From contig AP025048.1 of the NCBI GenBank assembly GCA_036186865.1, forward strand, positions 29,848,776 through 29,912,775: a stretch of DNA of 64,000 bases, read 5' to 3'. This document shows positions 20,803-32,116 of this stretch, in pieces; the first letter of the stretch is position 1; every line of letters begins with the position of its first letter. A program made the translations under genes and the position numbers. The stretch is from Eustoma russellianum (Eukaryota; Streptophyta; Magnoliopsida; Gentianales; Gentianaceae). The notes beneath the pieces are model-generated. The model was not told the origin of the DNA. It worked only from the letters and a program-made list of their open reading frames with translations, and searched no databases.

Positions 20803-21992
20803 AGGAAAAATTACTTTTGACTCCCCTGTCGTCTGGTTAATTTGCCAAAAAGACCCCTGTGGTTTGAAAATATACGTTCACCTCTCCCGTTATTTGGATT
20901 ACTGTGGTCTCCGGGATAATTTGGACAAACCATAGGGGTGAAACATGTTATTTCCAAAATGCCCTTGTGTGAAAATTTTAGACAACCAATCTTGTATGAG
21001 CTTTTACAGTACTTACTCCAGAAGTAGCTTTCAGATTGTCTTTTTCCCTGAAATGAAGGCATATGCATTGAGGTATCAGACAGCTGGAATGCTAGAAACT
21101 GTTCTAAGACAAAGGGTGCTGGGTGAGGATGACACCGGGGAAGAATCACCCAACTGCAGTTTGCTTTATCACTTCCCCGTACTTTTCCTCTTTAGCGCGT
21201 TTCTTAGATACAAGGCTGTTTGAAAACATGGTAAGATCTGGCGAAGTCGCTTCTTTATTTATTTACAATTGACCAGGTAACTTGAAAGTCTACATCTTGC
21301 CCGCATTAGTCAATGAAGACTGCAATGCATGTAGGTTCCTTTACATATTGCTTTAGGTTGGATATTGACCTGGGCTATCTTGGATAACCTTAAGATGATA
21401 TGGTAACTGCACATATGCTTGTTGGCATCTTAATTAAGACTTATGGATTAAGGAGGATTATTTTCATTCGCCATTTGACTCCTTCTTGGAGTTGTTATAG
21501 AAGACACAAGTTCCTAATCAAGAGAAAAAGAAGGACGTGTATTGAAGTGATATATAAGAAGAAACTCCACACCCTCCGTCAGTCTGTAAAAGGGGATAAA
21601 TCAGAATTAAGACATAGCATCTTTACCTAGATTCTCAAAAGAATTACTAGTTTCCCTTCCCGTTTTGCCTTTGCCTTCACGTTTTGCAGAGAGACTGAGA
21701 TGGCTACTCACAGAGGTTTGTTTTTTCAAGGGGAGGGAGGGTTGTGTTAATTATAGAAGATAGTATGGAGGGAAAAATGGTATTTCCTCAAAATATTAAA
21801 GATCAGTCTGCATTTCTTCGACTAAAAATCGTCGGAATTCTCGTTTTTTTAGGCGCATGCAATACAAAGCCTCTATGGTTTGTCCAAAGTATCCCGGAGA
21901 CCACCACAGTAACCCAAACAACAGGGGAAAGTAAACGTATATTTTCAAACTATAGAGGTCTTTTTGCAAATTAACCAAACCAGGTATTTTTC
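20803..21992. mobile_element. Terminal-inverted-repeat element, about 1.2 kb
   Basis: The left arm, about 20803-20940, carries ctggttaatttgccaaaaag, gtttgaaaatatacgtt and tggtctccgggat, then tttggacaaaccatag. It is repeated in inverted order at about 21868-21992. The arms share the CCCCTGTGGTTTGG vocabulary of the foldback MITEs at 12282 and 13441. The 900-bp interior has only short ORFs (20945-21223, 21400-21630) without recognisable domains, so it looks non-autonomous and may carry captured sequence. Confidence 0.8.
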
Positions 21993-22223
21993 TTTTCCTT
22001 TTTTTTTTTATCTAGCCACCAAAACGCTCATTTCAATCTTTGTCTTCTCTCTCCAATGAAAACCATCTCATTTACAATCTCATTTAAAGAAACATAAATG
22101 ATTGAGAAATTTTTACAAGCATCTTTAAAAACTAACCAAATCACAGAAGCTTCTAACCTCAACAATGTTGAATTTTCAAGTGAAATGTTGTACTTGTCCG
22201 CCAAAAGACACTGGTGAAGCTAT
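21993..22223. other. Spacer left of element C
   Basis: AT-rich and non-coding by eye. Its right edge, gctat, is the left target duplication of element C. Before that insertion it was contiguous with the gypsy relic that resumes at 27671. Confidence 0.55.
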
Positions 22224-22450
22224 TGTTGAAGACAGCTGTAATTTTTGGGATAGAGGATATTCTGTTGTAAATACTTTCCATAGTTAGGTTGGTCTAATTT
22301 AGGCTGATTGATTAGGCAGAATAATTAGGATTAATGTAATTGATTGTTATTTCCTTGTATAAGCTGTAGGTTACAGTATAAGAAGACATGTACATGTATA
22401 CCGAAAATTCATCAATGAAATTAGAAAACCATTGATCTAAAAACTCTTTA
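22224..22450 (+). repeat. 5' LTR of element C
   Basis: Begins tgttgaagacagctg. It ends ctcttta rather than the ctcttca of the 3' copy and is followed by TGGTATCAGAGCAGG. Confidence 0.95.
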
Positions 22451-22648
22451 TGGTATCAGAGCAGGATCAATACGCCTGAACAAAGAGGTGTTGAAATTTC
22501 TGAAAATAGGCTCAGAAAAAATCTCTTCATCGCCATTTTTTTTACCTATCCCAGCCCAAAGGCAAGATCTTTCTTCCTTCATTGACCAGCCCTCACAGCA
22601 AAGACTGTGTTGCTTGTCTTCAAAATACCTTCTGCAAAAACCCAGAAA

Positions 22649-23700
22649 ATGTCAGAAACAGGAAAAGCCGAAACCTCAACCCACAACCAAGAACCACCAT
22701 CCAATAATCAGACCCCTGGAGAATGGGCACTTCAAATCGCCCAGATTCTCCGGGATAGCCTTCATCCCTCTCCAACACACCAAGTGACCTCTGCACCAGA
22801 AACATTACACATTTCAGTCAAATTAAACAGTGGTAACTATGCATTATGGTCCACTGTCATCTACCGGGCCATTCTTGGCCAAGAAAAAATTTCACACTTT
22901 ACAGGCAATCCTCAACCACCACAGCCTAATGACCCGCAATATAACTGATGGGAACAGGAGGATAATAAAGTATTTACCTGGAACTTACAAAATGTAGAAC
23001 CAGCGATGATAAGCAACATTACCCGATATTCAACGGCTAAGGCCCTGTGGGATGGCCTAGCACTTACTTACAGAATGGGTGGGGATGGCCTGCAGATATT
23101 CGACCTCCACAAAAAGGCCAACACAGTCCGCCAAGGGACAGGAAGTGTGGAGGATTGCTGGAACAAGTTGCAAGATGTCTGAGTCTCCATTGATACTAAA
23201 GACCCAAACCCTATGCGTTGTCCAGAAGATATCCGGCTGTACGCACAAAAAATTCAAGAGACCAGATTGTATCAATTTCTCATGGCCTTGGGAGACCAGT
23301 TTGAGACCGAAAAAAAGAACTTGTCAAGAGAGACCCGTTGCCTTCCTTAGAAGTAGCATTTTCAGAGATAAGAACAGCAGAAGCAAGAAATGTTGTTCTC
23401 ATACAACCACCCTCAGAAGATTCTTCATCATTGGGTGTTGGCCAAGGCCTTGCAAGCAAGACCCAGGCAGGACGCAGAGGACGTGGTAGAGGGGGACCAA
23501 CAGCCCCTTCTTCCCGCTCAACAAGCTCATCGCGGGAAGGAAGGGAAAAGAGCCAACTGGTGTGCAGTCATTGTAAAAAAAGGGGACACCTCAAAGAGAA
23601 GTGTTTTCAACTAGTTGGGTATCCAGAATGGTGGGAAGGGAAGAAGACCACCACTGGATTTGGAGGAGCAGGGGTGGTCACCTTCATTTCCTCCAGATAG
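22649..23700 (+). pseudogene. gag of copia element C (broken)
   Basis: Starts MSETGKAET at 22649. LNSGNYALWSTVIYRAILGQ is the copia gag N-domain. A TGA follows QYN near 22946 and a second TGA follows KLQDV near 23180. The frame then shifts to the segment beginning near 23338. The zinc knuckle CSHCKKRGHLKEKC, followed by FQLVGYPEWW, is at about 23560-23630. Both TGA stops can be explained by single C-to-T or G-to-A changes from Arg or Trp codons. Confidence 0.88.
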
Positions 23701-24129
23701 GACGGCGGCAACACCTAGGCGGAGCAACCGGAGCAGGAAGACAGCACATACCAGCTGCAAAAAGAGAAAGGGGCAAAAAGCTTGATGGCGGCAGGAGGTA
23801 AAAGGAGGCTTGGGAAAAACCCTAGCCCCCAACCACTTTTATACCCGAAATTTACCCCTCAAGACCCCTATGTTTTTACTAATGTCAGTTCAGATCCCTG
23901 TTTTCCTGCAGATGCTAACCCAGGTCCTGAGTTTTCTGAAATAGAAAAAGTGACCCCTGAACTCTCAAAAAATTCCACCGCAGTCACACAATTTTGGCAC
24001 CACACAGATTCGGTCCTTTAACTTTTGAAAAACCCAAAAACGTCCCTACCAGCTTAGACCAATGCAAAATCAAATCAGCATACCATGTTCGCAAATCACC
24101 AGTCCATTCCACATCCCAATAGATATTTG

Positions 24130-27100
24130 ATTGTGGTGCGACTGACACCATGTCATTTGACCCTACGGATTTCGTTACTTACTCACCACCTCAAAAATCT
24201 CATGTTGAAACTGCCAACGACGAACTTGTATCTGTACAAGGAGGCGGGACTATCACCATTACACCTGATATCACTATATCAAATTGCCTTTTTGTCCCCT
24301 CTCTCTCGAGTAAATTATTATCAATTAGCCAAATTACCAAAGAATTAAATTGTGTTGTGCTTATGTATCCCTCGTTTTGTCTATTGCAGGACATTCATAC
24401 GAAGACCATTATTGGACGTGGTACTGAGAGTGGTGGACTCTATTATGTGAATGCTGTAGAGCAATAGGGCCGGTCTAATCTTGCCACCGGATCAGTTAGT
24501 CGACAATTGTGGCTCTGGCATCGCCGGTTAGGACATTCATCGTTTGGCTATCTTAAGTTTCTTTTTCCAGTCCTTTTAACTTCTGAAATAAATAACCCAC
24601 AAAATTTGAACTGTGAAACGTGTCTCCGGGCCAAACAACCCTGGGCTACTTATCATGCTAATAACACTCGTGTTGATAAAATGTTTTCATTATTGCATTC
24701 TGATGTCTAGGGGCCTGCTCCATATCCTACTCCTTGTGGCTACCGTTATTTTGTTACATTTATTGATGATTTTTCACGTATGACCTGGTTATATCTCATT
24801 AAACATAAATCTGAGGTTACTACAAAGTTTGTAGAATTCTACAAAATGATCAAAACTCAATTTCATACATCAATACAAATTCTTCGATCAGATAATGGTG
24901 GGGAATATTTTGATGGGGCACTAAAACAATTCCTTATTGATAATGGCCTACTACATCAAACTACTTGCCCTGGCACTCCTGAACAAAATGGAGTAGCCGA
25001 ACGAAAAAACAGAACTCTTCTCCAAATGACACGAGCCATGATGCTTGATGGTAATGTACCTCGGGGTTTCTGGCCGGAGGCCATGGCCACTGCTAACTAT
25101 CTCAGCAATCGTCTTCCCACCTCTAGCCTCCATCATCAAACACCTCTTCAAATGCTATCAACCCAAACAGACATTCCATCTTTCTTGACCTTACCTCCGA
25201 AAGTATTCGGTTGCACTGTATTTATCCATATACCGAAAACCCACCGCACTAAATTCGACCCCTGTGCTGAGAGATGTGCCTTCGTTGGATACTCTTCTAC
25301 CCAGAAAGGCTACCGCTGCTACAATCTCCGCACCCGCCGCATTCATATCACTATGCACTGCACTTTCCTTGAAACCGAACCTTTCTTTAACACCCAATCT
25401 CAGTCTCAGGGGAGATAGCTAATGACGATACTCTCGATTGGCTGTCTGAGCCACACTGGTCGACCGCTGAACCAACACGGCAAGTAGATGACGCTGACCG
25501 CACAGCGGCTATCTATCATAATGACGAAACCACTACAGTGCCAACCAATGGGGATCCTCATATGAATGCTCTGCAACAGGTAAACGATAGTATACATGTT
25601 GATACCACACATACCACACAAACACCGGACACTCTTGCTATTGTTCCTGTCTCTTCAAACCCATATGTGGATTGTACTAACTCATTCTCAGAGAGTCAGG
25701 AGCACCTTTCTACAGGAAACCAGGAGCAAGAATTAGCATCTCAAGGGAACCAAGGACGAGTACTGCCACCTAGGAAAAACAGGGGGTACCACCTGAACGG
25801 TACTCTCCCACCAAGATGGCACAAGCATCCAGATACCCAGTTAATGAGCCAGGATTCGCACAAAGTTTCTTTGTGACACTTTGCAATGAGAAAATTCCCC
25901 GAAATGAAATTGAAGCATATCAATCACCACAGTGGAGAGACGCCATGGAGACAGAAATTAATGCACTAAAGAAAAACCAGACGTGGGAAAAATGCCAACT
26001 GCCAGATGGAAAGAAAACAGTAGGGTGCAGATAGGTATTCACCGTTAAGTATAAAGCAGATGGGAGCATTGAACGATACAAAGCTAGACTTGTTGCGAAA
26101 GGGTACACACAGACATATGGCATTGACTACTCAGAGACCTTTTCTCCAGTAGCCAGAATTGACACCATACGGGTACTGTTCTCTGTTGCTGCAAATAAAT
26201 ATTGGACTCTACTCCAGTTTGATGTTATGAATGCTTTTCTACATGGAGAATTAAAGGAGGAGGCGTATATGGATCCACCACCTGGATTTTCTGAGGAATT
26301 TGGGCCACACCAGGTGTGTCGGTTAAAGAAGGCACTTTATGGACTCAAGCAGTCACCTCGAGCGTGGTTTGGACGATTTACTACGGCCATGAAAAAGGAT
26401 GGATACAAACAAAGCAATACGGACCACACCTTATTCTACAAAAAACAGGGAAGTTGTATTACATGTCTTATTATTTATGTTGATGATATGATTATTACAG
26501 GGAATGATACTAATGAAATTTCTCGTCTCAGGAACCATCTGTTCACCCAATTTGAGATGAAAGACCTTGGAGGCCTAAAATATTTTTTGGGTATAGAAGT
26601 GCTGAGGTCATCTTCTGGCATTTACATATCTCAGCGAAAGTATATCCTGGACTTGTTGACGGAAGTTGGCCTATTGGATGGAAAACCAGCAGACACACCA
26701 ATGATCCAGAATCAGAGGCTCGAGATAGTCCAGGATGCACCAATGGTGGAACGAGAGCAGTATCAGAGAATTGTTGGAAAATTAATTTACCTTTCACATA
26801 CCAGACCAGACATCGCATACGCTGTTGGGATCGTGAGCCAGTTTATGCATAACCCACAGAAGCAACACCTTGATGCAGTCTTCAGAATTCTTAGGTATCT
26901 TAAAGGCACGCCTGGGCGAGATATCATATTTCAGAATCATGTACACTTAAACATTGAAGCATATACCGACGCAGACTGGGCAGGCAACGTAGTGGATAGG
27001 CGATCCACTTCTGGGTATCTCACATTAGTTGGCGGCAACTTGGTGACTTGGCAGAGTAAGAAGCAGTCAGTTGTTGCGTTATCTAGTGCGGAGGCTGAGT

Positions 27101-27444
27101 TCAGAGGAATTGTTAGAGGTATCACTGAGGTTTTATGGTTACGAAAACTTATGGCAGAGCTTGGTTTCTTAGTCGAAGGTCCCACCAGTCTAAAATGCGA
27201 CGATAAAGCCTCGATCAGCATTTCGGAGAACCCAATTCAGCATGACAGAACCAAGCACGTTGAGGTCGATCGTCACTTTATTAAGGAGAAACTTGACAAT
27301 GGAATTGTGACTCTGCCATTCGTCCGCTCAGAGGACCAGCTTGCCCATATACTCACCAAAGTTGTTAATGGACGAATCTTTGCTGATATCCTAGACAAGT
27401 TGAACGTTCGGGATCCTAGTGTTCAACTTGAGGGGGAGTGTTGA
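24130..27444 (+). pseudogene. pol of copia element C (broken)
   Basis: Protease FDCGATDTM lies near 24130 (DCGAT in place of the usual DSGAT). LWHRRLGHSSFGYLK is near 24508. The integrase has HSDV, a TAG where Trp is expected, GP, then FIDDFSRMTW, RSDNGGEYF and EQNGVAERKNR. RT starts in the 25816-26034 segment, is stopped by TAG at GCR|VFT where Trp is expected (26032-26034), and continues with [11 protein letters not shown] and the catalytic YVDDMIITG at 26477. RNase H (YTDADWAG, SSAEAEFRG) is intact to the end at 27444, LEGEC. The last 405 codons are open. Confidence 0.92.
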
Positions 27445-27665
27445 AGACAGCTGTAATTTTTAGGATAGAGGATATTCTGTTGTAAATACTTTCCATAGTT
27501 AGTTTGGTCTAATTTAGGCTGATTGATTAGGCAGAATAATTAGGATTAATGTAATTGATTGTTATTTCCTTGTATAAGCTGTAGGTTACAGTATAAGAAG
27601 ACATGTACATGTATACCGAAAATTCATCAATGAAATTAGAAAACCATTGATCTCAAAACTCTTCA
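27439..27665 (+). repeat. 3' LTR of element C
   Basis: Overlaps the last two codons of pol. Starts tgttgaagacagctg, ends ctcttca, and is followed by the duplicated gctat. Confidence 0.95.
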
Positions 27666-27670
27666 GCTAT

Positions 27671-28500
27671 AACCTCATCAGTTGCTTAAGGAATTGGTAA
27701 AATAGACTTTGCTTAAACCTGATCTATTTTTATTTCATGTTCACTAACAACAATCTAAGGAGATAAAAATTTTCATGCAAAAGGAATATTTCTTAAAGTT
27801 AACATACAAGAACTTTTTTTTGTAAAGTTTCCAACACATATAAGTGATTCAAGATTCATGTTGTAGATCAGAATATCATTAAAATACACCGCCACAAATT
27901 TACTAATGAATTCACGCAAGACATAGTTCATTAATCCCATGAATCTACTATGTATATTGGTTAACCTAAAAGGCATCGTCAACCACTCATATTATCCAAA
28001 ATTTTTCTTAGATACAGTTTTCCATTCACTTCTCTCTTTTATCCTAATCGGGTGGTATCTAATTTTAAGATCAATTTTTAATAAAATATCTTGTCTCATG
28101 CAACCAAGTCTAAGAATACGGTAACGATACTTTATCACGATCTTATTGATAGCTTTGCAATCCGTATAGGACACAATAAAATAGCACACAAACTCATACT
28201 CTCTTACACACGTCATCTAGCAAGCAAATCCTTCAATTGGTGTTAAATATCTTTAATCTCCTAGGGCTTGCTCGGAATACTAGACGGTTGGGCAATGTGG
28301 GTTCGGAAATGAAGCCGATTTGATGTTTAATACTTCTTAAAGGAGGCAATCCTCTTGGTTCTACATTTGGAAATACACCTACAAATTCAAAAAAAAAAAC
28401 ACCTTCTCTAAGCAGAAGTGAGTACGTACTTAACATCAACAAAACTTCTTTATACATAAAGATTAGCACGCGTTTTTCATATAACAAACTTCAGAACTTA
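27671..28500 (-). pseudogene. Ty3/gypsy reverse transcriptase relic
   Basis: Minus-strand fragments in the order of a plant Ty3/gypsy pol. Near 28490-28233 GLPPLRSIKHQIGFI and LPNRLVFRASP correspond to the protease-RT linker. At 28216-27992 are DCKAINKIVIKYRYRI, then KIDLKIRYHPIRIKE and EWKTVSKK. At 27982-27773 are [17 protein letters not shown] and VYFNDILIY, in which the first Asp of the catalytic YFDDILIY is Asn. Stops and frameshifts are frequent, and no LTRs are visible. Element C inserted at or beside its 3' side. Confidence 0.85.
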
Positions 28501-29340
28501 TACGCTTAGTTCTTTCTTTTTTGCTTTTTAGGCTCAAATGCAATCTTGTTCTTGTCTGGCAAATATTCAAGTTTGGTGATTTCCTATCGGTTTCGTGTGT
28601 GGGCTCTTAAGATAGAATAATTCTTTGAATACACCGCTTGTTAGAGAGATTTCAAAAAAATATTGTAGTTATAATAATAATAATAAAAACCACAATATAG
28701 TACGAATTGGAAAAGTCATGAAATAATCATGACACCATTTAGAATAGCGTCCAAAAACACCTAAAATGTTATTCAAGAGTGTGTCTAACACGTCATTTTG
28801 AATGTCAATCTTAGTTCTTTTTTTTTCTTTTTTTTTCTGATTTCTTCTTCCTCATTCTAGACAACACATCACACCATTCTCACCCATCCTCCCTTCGCCT
28901 CCGCAAAATGCTCGGCCACCGTCGGAAAATCCACTTTATCCTCCATTCTTCCTCAATCCGTCCTCACAACTCCTGCCCGCCATACCCATCTCGCCCTTCC
29001 AGCCCTCGCCGCCAATCCCACCTCCCAACTCTCATCCACTAATCCCCCTCCATAGTGCTCCTCTCTCCCTGCTGCTCCCTTTCCATCATTGCTCCACAAT
29101 TTCCAGTGTCTTTGTATAAGAATCAAAATGTACCAGTCAGTCTACAAACTCAATTGATAGTATTTACAAGTCTTGCAATTCTCACACGTCCCATATGTAT
29201 CCATACAAATACCAAAAGTCACACACATGGTTGCGTAAGACAGCAAGAAGCATTGTACACAGATTCTTATTCAAAGACCCTCGAAATTGTGGAGCAATGG
29301 TGGAAAAAGAGCAGCACCGACAGGGGAGCACTATGGAGAG

Positions 29341-30231
29341 TGATGAACCAAAAATACCACCCGTTAGTCAACAACAGTCAACGGTAGGGTATGGACATAA
29401 AAACGTTAAGTCCCTTGGGTTGGCCCCGAGCTCAGCAGGATCATATGCTGATAAACAATTCATCTCGGCCAAATGGCCACAGCGCCATCTCGGCCTAAAG
29501 GCCACATCTCAGCCACAACGTCATTTCGGCCTCAGTTCCATCTCAGCCATATGGCAACTCGGCCAAAAGGCCGTATCTTGGCCTTGCTTCCATCTCGGCC
29601 GGTGACCTCAGGCCACACTTATGACGTCAGCATCGGTCACCATAATAGGCCTATCTATGCTCTCTAAAGTCGGTCACTTACGTCTCAGTAAGCCGACCCC
29701 AAGACCCAGGCTATCTCGGGCACCTCTAATTATCAATACAAGGCATGGCCTCGGCGCAAGGAGTTCACCTTGGGTAATCTAACCAGGTGAAACTCCTCTC
29801 CAGGTGTCAAAAGCTCGCTTACTCAGCTTAATACGGTGCCACTTGGCAAGCATGCAAGAGTCATCCTTATGACCTCCTTGCCTGTCACAATCTCAGAACA
29901 CTGCCCATGCAGTGGCTCAAGCACCTATATAAAGGGCAGAGAACAGAGAAAAAAGGGGGGATTTTTTCAGACTGATCTTCCTCACGGTGAAAACACCACC
30001 AGGTTCACCAGAAAAACATCTATACTCTTTCTCCAGCACCTATATTTCACCAAAAATGGCCTCCACTGACTTGACCGTCGGAGGGTATTACCCGGGTCCT
30101 TAGATCCCGGGTCCTCTGACCTTATTCCATTGTGCAGGTCGGCCAACAGCCCGCTAAAGGTAACTGACAGGGAAGAGACGGCGTGACCCCAATATTTTAA
30201 TTTTTACTTGGTGATAAATCTGACATCATCA
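29341..30231 (+). repeat. 5' LTR of element G
   Basis: Contains an unusual cluster of tctcggcc/ctcggcca words (about 29465-29605). A TATA-like ctatataaagggc is at about 29923-29935, and gacttgaccgtcggagggta follows near 30068, as in other plant gypsy LTRs. Short ORFs here are not genes. Confidence 0.95.
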
Positions 30232-30348
30232 AATTGTCGCTAGAAGGAGGGCCCGATAAGTCCCTTAACCCACAAAACAGTTACTCAAAGCATCTCTAAC
30301 GATTACTCAAAGCTTTTCTAATCGACCTTAGAAGCTATCGAGAGAAAG

Positions 30349-31173
30349 ATGAGTAAAAACGATAGTCAAAGATCTTCTCAGCAACAAATTGATCAGTGCT
30401 CTACGGAGCCGGGAGAGTCCTCAACTCCCATTGCCTTCACGTATGAGGAGCATATGCGAGCCATACACTATGTGGCTCAAAACCCGGCGGTGTTCCAAGC
30501 TGTGGTGGAGGAGATGAAGGGGAAAGCTTTTGCAGAAGGTACCAGTGGCTCCTATCCCAGCAACTTCAATTCACAAGATTTGGAGTACTCTCCATCTCGG
30601 CCGGGATATCACTCTGGATGTCAGGCCGAGATTATGGCTGAGGCAAGGCATTCAGTACAAAGGTCTGACCACCAGAGCTTAGAGAGCACTCCAACCCCAT
30701 CTCTGCCATTCAAACATGGCAGAGAAGTTCGTAGTAAAGGCAATGCCCCGCTGCGAGAAAGGTGTTCTGTCAAGGTTCAGCTAGGGGGCCGAGGCAGAGA
30801 AAGGAATTCTTTGTTAGCTTCAAAGGCCCATATCCTTTCCTACATGAGGAAGAAGGGCCTGGCAAGAGAACCTCAGCCCCTAGCAGGGCCATTCCGCAAG
30901 AGAAATCTACAACTCTACTGCCTATATCACCATGACATTGGACATGATACAGAAGACTGTAGGCAACTCGGCCAGGAGATTGCGCGTCTGATTGAGCTCG
31001 GTCACCTGAAGCAATTCTATAATCCGAGGTCAAGGCTGCATGACAGGCTCGATTTGGACAATCCCCGAGAAGGTGGATGCCGACCTGAGCAACAACCTCG
31101 GGCCCCAAAAGAAGAAGATTCGGATTCAGATGGGCAAAGATTGTCAATGTCTGGACTAACCAGGCTGATTTGA
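30349..31173 (+). CDS. gag protein of element G (274 aa)
   Basis: An open frame from MSKNDSQRSS. It contains FTYEEHMRAIHYVAQNP, a basic Arg-rich middle, and then CLYHHDIGHDTEDC followed by RQLGQEIARLIELGHLKQFY. This is the CX2HX4HX4C-type knuckle plus helix common in gag proteins of plant Tat-type gypsy elements (family knowledge). It ends at a TGA about 120 bp before a non-coding stretch. It is short for a gypsy gag, so the central capsid part is probably deleted. Transcription would start in the 5' LTR. Confidence 0.8.
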   Translation: MSKNDSQRSSQQQIDQCSTEPGESSTPIAFTYEEHMRAIHYVAQNPAVFQAVVEEMKGKAFAEGTSGSYPSNFNSQDLEYSPSRPGYHSGCQAEIMAEARHSVQRSDHQSLESTPTPSLPFKHGREVRSKGNAPLRERCSVKVQLGGRGRERNSLLASKAHILSYMRKKGLAREPQPLAGPFRKRNLQLYCLYHHDIGHDTEDCRQLGQEIARLIELGHLKQFYNPRSRLHDRLDLDNPREGGCRPEQQPRAPKEEDSDSDGQRLSMSGLTRLI

Positions 31174-32116
31174 CAGTGAGTCTGAGTTTTAAATGGGGAT
31201 TTATTTTCCTCTTCCGTACAGCTGAAGTTTCTCAGTTCGGCCTTGTCATAAGTCTATTCATCACTCAATAAAGTTAGTCACCATTTGGTGCACAAGACTT
31301 CTCTGGAGGAAAAAGTTTGTGCCTATTCATAACTCGCAATGAAACTATGGACACAACTCTGCGGAATTGAGAAGTTTCCTTGTACAAGACCTCGATACGT
31401 CCGAGGCAAGAGCCCGCTATAGGGTAAATCAAGACCTCGGTACGTCCGAGGCAAGAGCCGCTATAGGGTAAAACAAGTCCTCGGTACGTCCGAGGCAAGA
31501 GCCTGCTATAGGGTAAATCAAGACCTCGGTCTGCCCAAGGCAAGAGCCCGCTAAACGGATGAACCTCTACGATCTCGGCAAGTCTGAGACGGCTAGATAA
31601 GACATCCGGGGGCAAATTTCCCCAACATTTCATCTCGGCGAACATGTTCCGGATATGTTTGGCTAAAAACTTAGGTTATTACTAAGTATCATCCAGGTTG
31701 GATCTCGGCCAAGGCAGTACAAGATTTTCTTATTCGATTCTTGGCTCAGCTCGGCAAGATAACAGGTTTATTTTATATTTAAGAGTCTGTTGACCTATTT
31801 TATTAAAACTGATCAGGTTTATTAAGGCCGACATGAGAACTCGGCAACAATCAGTTTGAAGAACAACTCAGCCAAATAACAGGCTTACTTAATGACTTGG
31901 AGACTTAGTTTATTTTCAATGAAGTTGATCAAGTCAGACAAGACCGACATGAGAACTCGGCAGCAATAAGTTTGAAGAATAAACTTAATGAAAATGCTGA
32001 AAGCAGAAAAGAAGAAAAAGTGAACTTCAAAAGATAGTCTTTCATTAGTGAAGAATTTGAGTTCAGAGTACAATTTGATGTCGGCTCAGCTAAAGATTAC
32101 AAAGAGAATCCTAAAC
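31174..32116. other. Non-coding interior of element G
   Basis: Apart from the 45-bp tandem repeat there is no coding region. Two degenerate copies of gaccgacatgagaactcggc occur near 31826 and 31942, each followed by aatcagtttgaag/aataagtttgaag, suggesting an older internal duplication of about 115 bp. Confidence 0.65.
31385..31558 (+). repeat. Four tandem copies of a 45-bp unit in element G
   Basis: The unit begins caagacctcggtacgtccga, continues ggcaagagcccgctataggg and ends taaat. Three copies are close to identical and the fourth has diverged at its end. It lies between gag and the antisense unit; such repeats are common in the untranslated parts of Tat-type elements. Confidence 0.9.

Larger units (their letters stand above)
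22224..27665 (+). mobile_element. Ty1/copia LTR retrotransposon C
   Basis: LTRs of 227 bp at 22224-22450 and 27439-27665, with an exact 5-bp target duplication gctat (22219-22223 and 27666-27670). The primer site TGGTATCAGAGC begins at 22451, and a polypurine tract (gagggggag) precedes the 3' LTR. The LTRs differ at about four positions (under 2 percent). gag and pol are full length, but gag, integrase and RT carry stops, and frame changes separate gag, protease and later parts. Related to B in RT and gag sequence. Confidence 0.96.

Noticed and set aside
29055..29667. ORFs of 64-136 codons at the left LTR of element G, repeated at 35033-35361.
   Set aside because: They read through LTR sequence and its ctcggcc words. 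Their repetition in the second LTR shows they come from the repeat, not from a gene.
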